Origin: Magnolia sinica
Lineage: Eukaryota > Streptophyta > Magnoliopsida > Magnoliales > Magnoliaceae
Length of the DNA stretch: 64,000 nucleotides
Assembly (NCBI RefSeq): GCF_029962835.1
Contig: NC_080582.1
Span: 15,384,032 to 15,448,031 of the forward strand
Reading direction: 5' to 3'
The notes beneath the pieces were generated by a model. That model was not told the origin of the DNA. It did not search any database and saw only the letters and a program-made list of their open reading frames with translations. This document shows, piece after piece, positions 58,183 through 64,000 of this stretch (its first letter is position 1; every line of letters starts with the position of its first letter). The translations under genes and the position numbers were made by a program.

Positions 58183-59886
58183 ATGCAACCGCACCTCCAA
58201 GTTGGCAATCAACAACCTCAACAGTTTCCACAATATCAACAATTGCCTACACAATCAAGGAAACCATCTCTTGAGGATACACTCCATCTTTTCATGCGGA
58301 GTTCTCTCCAATTCCAAAAAGACACCCAACAAACCTTACTGACCAACCAGCAAAGCTTACATGCAAATGCACAATCCATTGCCAAGATGGAAGTACAAAT
58401 GGGTCAACTAGCTGCCACATTGAGTGAGAGAGAGAAGGGCAAGTTCCCTAGCCAACCTGAGGCTAATCCAAAGGGACAGTATGAGATTGGCTCTAATTCC
58501 AACCAAGGGCAATATCATGAACAGGCCAAATCGATCACTACCCTTAGGTCAGGCAAGCAGATTGATAACAGAATAGAGATACCTGGGGATGACTCAAATT
58601 CTAAAACAGAAGATCAAGATGAAGCAGAGAGTCATACCAATGCATCCAAAGTCCAAAAGCTCTCTGACTCTCCAAGAGCCACTAATGTGCCACCTTATGT
58701 GCCTAAAGCACCCTTTCCTCAACGTCTGGCACCAATAAAGAAAAGAAATAACTTTGATGAAATCTTGGATGTGTTTCAAAAAGTGCAAGTCAACATCCCG
58801 TTGCTTGACGCTATCAAGCAAGTCCCTGCTTACGCTAAGTTTCTTAAAGATTTATGCACTCAAAAGCGTAAGCAGAATGTTCATAAGAAAGTCTTCCTTG
58901 CAGAGCAGCTCAGCTCCATGATTCAACATAACACCCCTCCTAAATTTAGGGATCCAGGAGCTCCCACAATTTCTTGCGGCATAGGAGATCATAAGATCGG
59001 GAAGGCATTACTTGATTTAGGGGCGAGTGTCAATTTGTTACCATATTCGGTTTATGAGCAGCTAGGACTTGGTGAGTTGAAACCGACTAAGGTAACATTA
59101 CAACTAGCCGATAGATCTGTCAAGGTGCCCTGGGGTATTATTGAAGATGTGTTAATCCAGGTTGATAAATTTTATTTTCCAGTGTATTTCATAGTTATAG
59201 ATACTCAGCCTGTCCAGAATCTTCATAGTCAGATCCCAGTCATTTTGGGTCGTCCATTTTTGGCCACATCTAATGCTATTATCAATTGCAGGAATGGAGT
59301 TATGAAATTGTCCTTTGGTAACATGAATATTAAACTCAATGTTTTTAATGCAGGACAACAACCCTCAGATTTGGATGACATATTTGAAGTGGACATGATC
59401 GAGAGCATTGTGCAGGACTCCTTCCATACATCTTTTGAAGATCCTCTTGAGACCTGCTTAGCACAATCGGGCATGGATTTTGACATTGATAGTCCCATCC
59501 ATGAAGTCAATGCGTTGCTCGACTCTACTCCTATATTGGAGACTAAAAAATGGAGAGCGAAAGTGGAACCTCTTCATCCCTCTGAGACTCTTCCTGACAG
59601 CACAGTTTGTAACTCTGAGAAGACAAAGGCGAGCAGGCTGCTTAATGTTCTTAGAGCATATAAGGCAGCAATTGAACGGAAGATAGAAAAAATCCAGGGA
59701 GTATGCCCCACTGTATGGATGGATCATGCTGTGGTAATATCGCATAACATGCAAAGGAAGCGTGATCCTAACATAGAAGAAGTCGTTCGAGCAGAAGTCC
59801 TTAAATTATTTGACGACAGTGTCAGTTGCCTTATTTCAGATAGCACAGTTCATGGGAACTCACATCACTTGTCTGGGATCGGTTAA
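58183..59886 (+). CDS. gag C-terminus, protease and stub of RT of element D
   Basis: An open frame of 567 codons. Residues 1-140 are a Gln-rich gag tail (MEVQMGQLAATLSEREKGKF, SITTLRSGKQ). Protease at about residues 265-385: GKALLDLGASVNLLP (active-site DLG, usual for Athila/Tat), KVTLQLADRSVKVPWG, IPVILGRPFLATSNAIINC. Then comes the linker that precedes RT (RLLNVLRAYKAAIERKIEKI, EVVRAEVLKLFDD), ending abruptly at SGIG and TAA where RT should begin. Its own ATG is unlikely to be the real start, since gag lies upstream in another frame. Confidence 0.85.
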   Translation: MQPHLQVGNQQPQQFPQYQQLPTQSRKPSLEDTLHLFMRSSLQFQKDTQQTLLTNQQSLHANAQSIAKMEVQMGQLAATLSEREKGKFPSQPEANPKGQYEIGSNSNQGQYHEQAKSITTLRSGKQIDNRIEIPGDDSNSKTEDQDEAESHTNASKVQKLSDSPRATNVPPYVPKAPFPQRLAPIKKRNNFDEILDVFQKVQVNIPLLDAIKQVPAYAKFLKDLCTQKRKQNVHKKVFLAEQLSSMIQHNTPPKFRDPGAPTISCGIGDHKIGKALLDLGASVNLLPYSVYEQLGLGELKPTKVTLQLADRSVKVPWGIIEDVLIQVDKFYFPVYFIVIDTQPVQNLHSQIPVILGRPFLATSNAIINCRNGVMKLSFGNMNIKLNVFNAGQQPSDLDDIFEVDMIESIVQDSFHTSFEDPLETCLAQSGMDFDIDSPIHEVNALLDSTPILETKKWRAKVEPLHPSETLPDSTVCNSEKTKASRLLNVLRAYKAAIERKIEKIQGVCPTVWMDHAVVISHNMQRKRDPNIEEVVRAEVLKLFDDSVSCLISDSTVHGNSHHLSGIG

Positions 59887-61262
59887 TGAAAGTGTTGAGG
59901 TAATTTCTTTGGCGGACCCTGGTTATAAAGATTATTTCATTCATGGTCCGTTCTTGTCTGGCTGAAGATGTTAAACTTAGCGCTCATGGGAGGCAACCTA
60001 ACCTTTTGCTTTATTGTATTGCTTTTTATTTCATTCATTTTCATTTTTCTTAGTTAGTTACTTCAATGTTTGTGGGTAACATTACTGCAAACCCTCACGA
60101 GACTACAACTCGTCCACTAGGGGTAACCTAGGGGTTTAAAGGCTTGTTGCATGCGCTAAATGTAATCGAGAGCACCTGCGAAAGTGGTATAGGTAGGATC
60201 TTCTTTTGTTTTTCTTTTTGTTATTTTTGCTTATGTTGATTTCTCTCTTGTGCTAACTCGCTTTTACGTTGAAATTTTTCACAAATTTTGAGAAAACTTC
60301 TTGATTCTCCATCCAGGTATTATCTTTTCATCACTCCTCTTTTATTCTCGTTGTCCCATGTGCATTGCTTGTTTATTTCTTTTACATTGAGGACAATGTA
60401 GATTTTAGGTTGGGGGTGGGAGATTAGGGTACCTAATCAGTAATTGCTTGGTCTTGAGCAAAATCTGTGAAAATTTTAAAAAAAATTTTGAATTTCTATT
60501 GAATTCAAAGTAATTTTGAAGGATAGTTGTGATTTTAACATTATAAGATACATGATGTTGGTAACTAATGACTATTGGATTTGGCCATCTGCTTGATTTC
60601 ACAGTCAATTTTGAATTGTTAATCCATGATTAGACGTTGTAAACATTGATTGAGTCATGATTTCACATATCACATCTCGCTTGCACATTAAGTTTTGGTT
60701 CGATAACTGAATGATTAACTTAGTAAAAAGAAGAATTAAAAGGCTAAGTCACATAATCTTCACCATAGGTTTGCTCCCTATAGGTGTAGATTTGATTCTC
60801 CATAGTTGACTTATAAAAAAATTGAGGCGACGAGTTTTCACCATAGGTTTGCTCCCTATAGATGAGGATTTGATTCCCTTCCTTGGCGTACTGTTCATAA
60901 AGAAAATCAAAAATATGAAGGCTGAAAGGTTAAGCTACAATTCTATTGTTAATTACCAATTTTAGCATGAAATTGACAAATTGGATCTTTTAATGATTGT
61001 AAGCTGAGATGATACTATACACTCATGGAACTCAATGTTTACAATTGTTCTAATTAATGGATTACTATGTTGAACTTGATTATGAAGTTTACTGTGAGCT
61101 TGATTTCAAGAGAAAATTCTACTTACCATTCATGAATCTTAGAATTTTCACATCTCAGCTATCTGTTCACAAGTCACTTGAGTTTACAGGAATCGTCTTT
61201 TATTTCTAAAATTATTTTTCGCATGTTTTGCTCGGGACTAGCAAAATGCTAGTTGGGGGTTG
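59887..61262 (+). other. 3' untranslated block of element D
   Basis: Immediately after the stop lies the scar of the RT to integrase deletion. Shared with element C: TTAGCGCTCATGG near 59975, TTTGTGGGTAACATTACTG, ACATTGAGGACAATGT (60384-60399) with TTAGGTTGGGGGTGGGA, and the duplicated hairpin at 60761-60786 and 60839-60864. Ends in the polypurine-like TTGGGGGTTG. Confidence 0.7.
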
Positions 61263-63449
61263 TGATGAGTATCGAATGTTGCATCTCAGACCCCAGTAAT
61301 TGCCTGATTTTACGTACATGATAAGGTTTAATGCCATATTTTAATCGTGTTTTTATTACAGGATGAAATCAGGAGTGTGTACTGAAAGATGATGTTAAGA
61401 ACATGGATTTGGCGCTCCAAAATTACCAGAGCACGGGATGGACTCCAGAAAACCAATAGTGAAGATTTTACACGCCTGGGATTGAGGAAAGCAAGGCAAA
61501 GGGGCTCGAAAAGGGTCTAGAATGCAAGATCACATGTTTCCCGCCATCCGATCAACTCGAAACTTCATACACGTGATGGGGACCATAAATTAACCGTACA
61601 TATTAAATTTCAGCCATTGAAGATCTCGGGAAGTGGTCTAACGGCCAGATCAGCCCCTTAATTCATTAAGTGGGGCCCGCTGGATATCTGGATATACATT
61701 AATTTTGGTCCTGACGGTGGAAATAATATGAGAAAAAGGATGGACGGTGCAGATTTCTCAAAAACATTACAGTGGGCCCTGTGTATGCAGAGTGTGCATC
61801 GTGCACACTTGCACCGTACCCGTATCTCGGTCAGCACCAGCGCTGACTCGCGGTTCTTCGTCGAAAACGGCAGAGCCGTCTAGCGTCTCCGCAAGCCGAC
61901 CGCGGTCGTCGGTTGTGGGGCCCACCTAGTGTCCAAATGGACAATCCAAACCGTCCATCCGCTTCCTGGGGCAGTTATAACCATCGCCTAGATGTCCGTT
62001 TGGTTCCATGCATGTGTACGGACGTTGATCGCTGAAAAACGCAAAACGGACGGTGAGTTCAAAACTGTGGGCGACCGCAACTCTAACTCAAAATTGGGCA
62101 TTCCTAGCCGTTTTTTTCATCCTCCATGCAATGGACGGAGTGGATTATTGAAATAATTATCAAAATGGGTCCCACCATTGCCAGGGAAGTTGGTTTGGCG
62201 TCCGCGAAACGCACAGACGCTGCCAGTTTTTGCAGAAATTAGTGGGCCCCACTCGTCAACCTTCCGGAAGATCTGATCCGTCCATCGTGTAGAGGGCTTC
62301 GAGAGCTTCAAAACCATGTTGATATTCCTCGCCCATGCGTACACACGTGTGCGGTACAGAGGCCAAAAGTAGACTGCCCCGGGACGTTCAAAACTGAGTT
62401 TTTTGAGATTTCTTCTGTGGGCCGCGCTAATGGACCTTCAAAACCACCCATTCTTGACTGAAATTTTGTTCTGAATCCAATGGAAGGGGTGGATTTTCCA
62501 GAAAATACCTCTGTGGGGCCCACCGATCACGGCTGCGAAAATTTGTACTCCGAGTCCTTCTACGACTCTGCCACCGACCCCAGCCATCCAGCAGCTATAA
62601 AAGAGGAGTTTTGGACGTGGGAAAGACATTCAGAACCAGGGAATTCCAGATCTGGAGCAAGGGAGAGAAGAAAGAGAAGAAAGAGAAGAAAGAAGAGAGA
62701 GAGAGAGATTGTTTGGTTTGACGTTTCTTTTATGAATTTTATTTAATATTTTTTATAGATTTTATGGGTCACTAATCTCTCAGCTAGGGCTGAGATGAAG
62801 CCCCTAATTTGATTAGCTCTTGTATTGGTTGATTTACTTTGAATTTCAATTAATTTGTTTCTTTCTTTAAGTGGGCTTTATGGGTTTAAATTCTATACTT
62901 CTCCATCTATGAACTTGATTAAAGTATATATATGGATGTTGTTTGGATGCTTATTATAGGTGCTTGTGTCTGATCAAGAACAAGTTTCCTATAGAGGAAG
63001 AAACAGGGTGCTTTAATGAATGTACATTCCATGTACCCGACTAAGGATATGGGATATGTCATTCATGGCATTGCTTAAAGGAATTAGACAGTTTGTATGC
63101 CCGATTAAGGACACAGATTGTGCTTTCTCTGTATAAGTGGTATCAATCTAGATCAAGGTGAATCAACAGACAAAACAAGGGTTAGGATAATTAGGGGTGG
63201 ATTCGAAAGTCCTAGTGCTCTCTCTCTGATTGAATTTTCTTCGCTGTTCTTAATTAATTGTTTTTCATAAAATTGTGCTTAGTAATTCATTCCATTATTT
63301 GTTGGATTAGTTAAGGAGAATCATAGATTTGAATTGTGACGACCAGTCCTCGTGGGAACGATCTCGTAATACGTACCGTATCTGCATCTGATTCGTATAC
63401 TTGCGAGTTTAAAAATCATTTAAATCGTGTTGGTTTAAATAAAACATCA
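61263..63449 (+). repeat. 3' LTR of element D
   Basis: Starts TGATGAGTATCGAATGTTGC, ends AAAACATCA. TATAAAAG at 62596-62603; stem-loop at 62778-62795. Confidence 0.9.
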
Positions 63450-63454
63450 TATCA

Positions 63455-64000
63455 CAGGTACAATACCTTGAGAATGTATTTATTAAGTTCGGTATGGACA
63501 TGGTGAAACCGCTTAGCACACCCTATGCTGTCACTTTAAGCTTTCTTATGAACAATGTCCTACTACAGATGAAAAAAAATCGGTGATATCTCGTGTGCCC
63601 TATTCGAGCATTGTTGGTAGTTTGATATATGTCATGGTCTCTATGAGACCTGATATTTCATATGTAGTAGGTGTTGTGAGCAGATACATGTCTAACCCCA
63701 GTAAACAATACTAGGAGGTAGTTAAATGGTTACTTAAGTATTACAATAGACTACGTCTTGACATTTGAAAAGTCTGAGGACAAGTTGGTAGGCTATATAC
63801 GAGCATGCCAATTATAAAAGTAATGTTGATAACAAGAGATCGACTTCCATCTACTCGTTTGTACTAGCAGGGGTGGAGCGATCAATTGAATGCTGAAACT
63901 TCAGTCTGTGATAACTCTTTCTACAAAAGTATAGTATATGACGGTGATGGAAGTTTTCTAAGAAGGTGTTTGCTAGAGAGGGATGATAAATCAGTTTGGG
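63455..64000 (+). pseudogene. copia RT end and RNase H, partial
   Basis: Continues the RT interrupted at 54190: QYLENVFIKFGMDMVKPLST, then in another frame SIVGSLIYVMVSMRPDISYV, VVSRYMSNPSKQY, a TAG, EVVKWLL, and TFEKSEDKLVGYI, all landmarks of the copia RT to RNase H region. Several stops and frameshifts. It runs off the window. Confidence 0.8.

Larger units (their letters stand above)
54191..63449 (+). mobile_element. Athila-like LTR retrotransposon with gag and protease only (element D)
   Basis: Two LTRs of about 2.18 kb, TG start and CA end (TA in the 5' copy), with a perfect TATCA duplication (54186-54190 and 63450-63454). tRNA-Asp primer site after the 5' LTR; CTAGTTGGGGGTTG before the 3' LTR. 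The interior has gag and protease but RT, RNase H and integrase are deleted. It splits the copia RT. LTRs are nearly identical apart from two short divergent blocks, so insertion is fairly recent. Confidence 0.9.
37865..64000 (+). mobile_element. Ty1/copia retrotransposon, split by two large insertions, runs off the right edge
   Basis: Copia pieces in order: a tRNA-Met-like primer site and gag start (37865-38072), gag to RT (52248-54190), RT end and RNase H (63455-64000). The gaps are filled by a gypsy-type LTR with element C, and by element D with a TATCA duplication. Integrase is missing between protease and RT. The 5' LTR presumably precedes 37865 but its start was not located. The 3' LTR is outside the window. 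Confidence 0.75.

Noticed and set aside
1..64000. tRNA, rRNA or other structural RNA genes
   Set aside because: None recognised; tRNA-like matches are only the retrotransposon primer sites at 9438, 37865, 41996 and 56377.

Overview
The window is nuclear DNA of a flowering plant. The evidence is the mix of parts: Ty3/gypsy and Ty1/copia LTR retrotransposons primed by plant initiator tRNA-Met or tRNA-Asp, an L1-type LINE, Tourist-like and hAT-like MITEs, and a decayed NBS-LRR resistance gene. Many copies of a near-palindromic repeat with arms reading like CATGGTGGGCCC suggest a magnoliid or other early-branching angiosperm, but that rests on memory of such genomes and is only an inference. Almost nothing here looks like a working host gene. 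All element boundaries and comparisons were made by eye.

Layout. 1-3898 is the 5' half of a minus-strand CRM-like gypsy element. 3899-8732 is repeat-rich non-coding DNA with two nested Tourist-like MITEs, a foldback element and a copia gag scrap. 8733-14665 is a complete but dead CRM-like element with both LTRs and a 5-bp target duplication (GAAGC). 14671-16144 holds two palindromic-repeat copies. 16145-21977 is a decayed L1 LINE carrying a hAT-like MITE (8-bp duplication ATGTTCGT) and a solo LTR, and ending in poly(A). 21978-27295 is a minus-strand NBS-LRR pseudogene with flanking DNA. 28787-29467 is a truncated solo LTR of the CRM-like family. 31009-31212 is a possible small gene and 31682-32150 a kanadaptin-like exon fragment. 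33695-36785 is a second copy of the NBS-LRR 3' region with a 479-codon LRR frame still open.

From about 37.5 kb to the right edge lies one plus-strand copia element broken twice. The first interruption (38088-52245) is a very long minus-strand gypsy-type LTR, itself split by Athila-like element C (39951-48144, duplication TGGAC). The second (54191-63449, duplication TATCA) is Athila-like element D, inserted inside the copia reverse transcriptase.

C and D are related by LTRs, tRNA-Asp primer site, leader and 3' untranslated block, but carry different coding loads. D keeps gag and protease and has lost reverse transcriptase, RNase H and integrase. C carries an unrecognised acidic frame whose start repeats the LRDY-type motif of Athila gag. 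Both look dependent on enzymes supplied elsewhere. Their LTRs share a stem-loop with a compensatory base-pair change, and their 3' regions share a duplicated hairpin. These two elements are the least ordinary part of the window.
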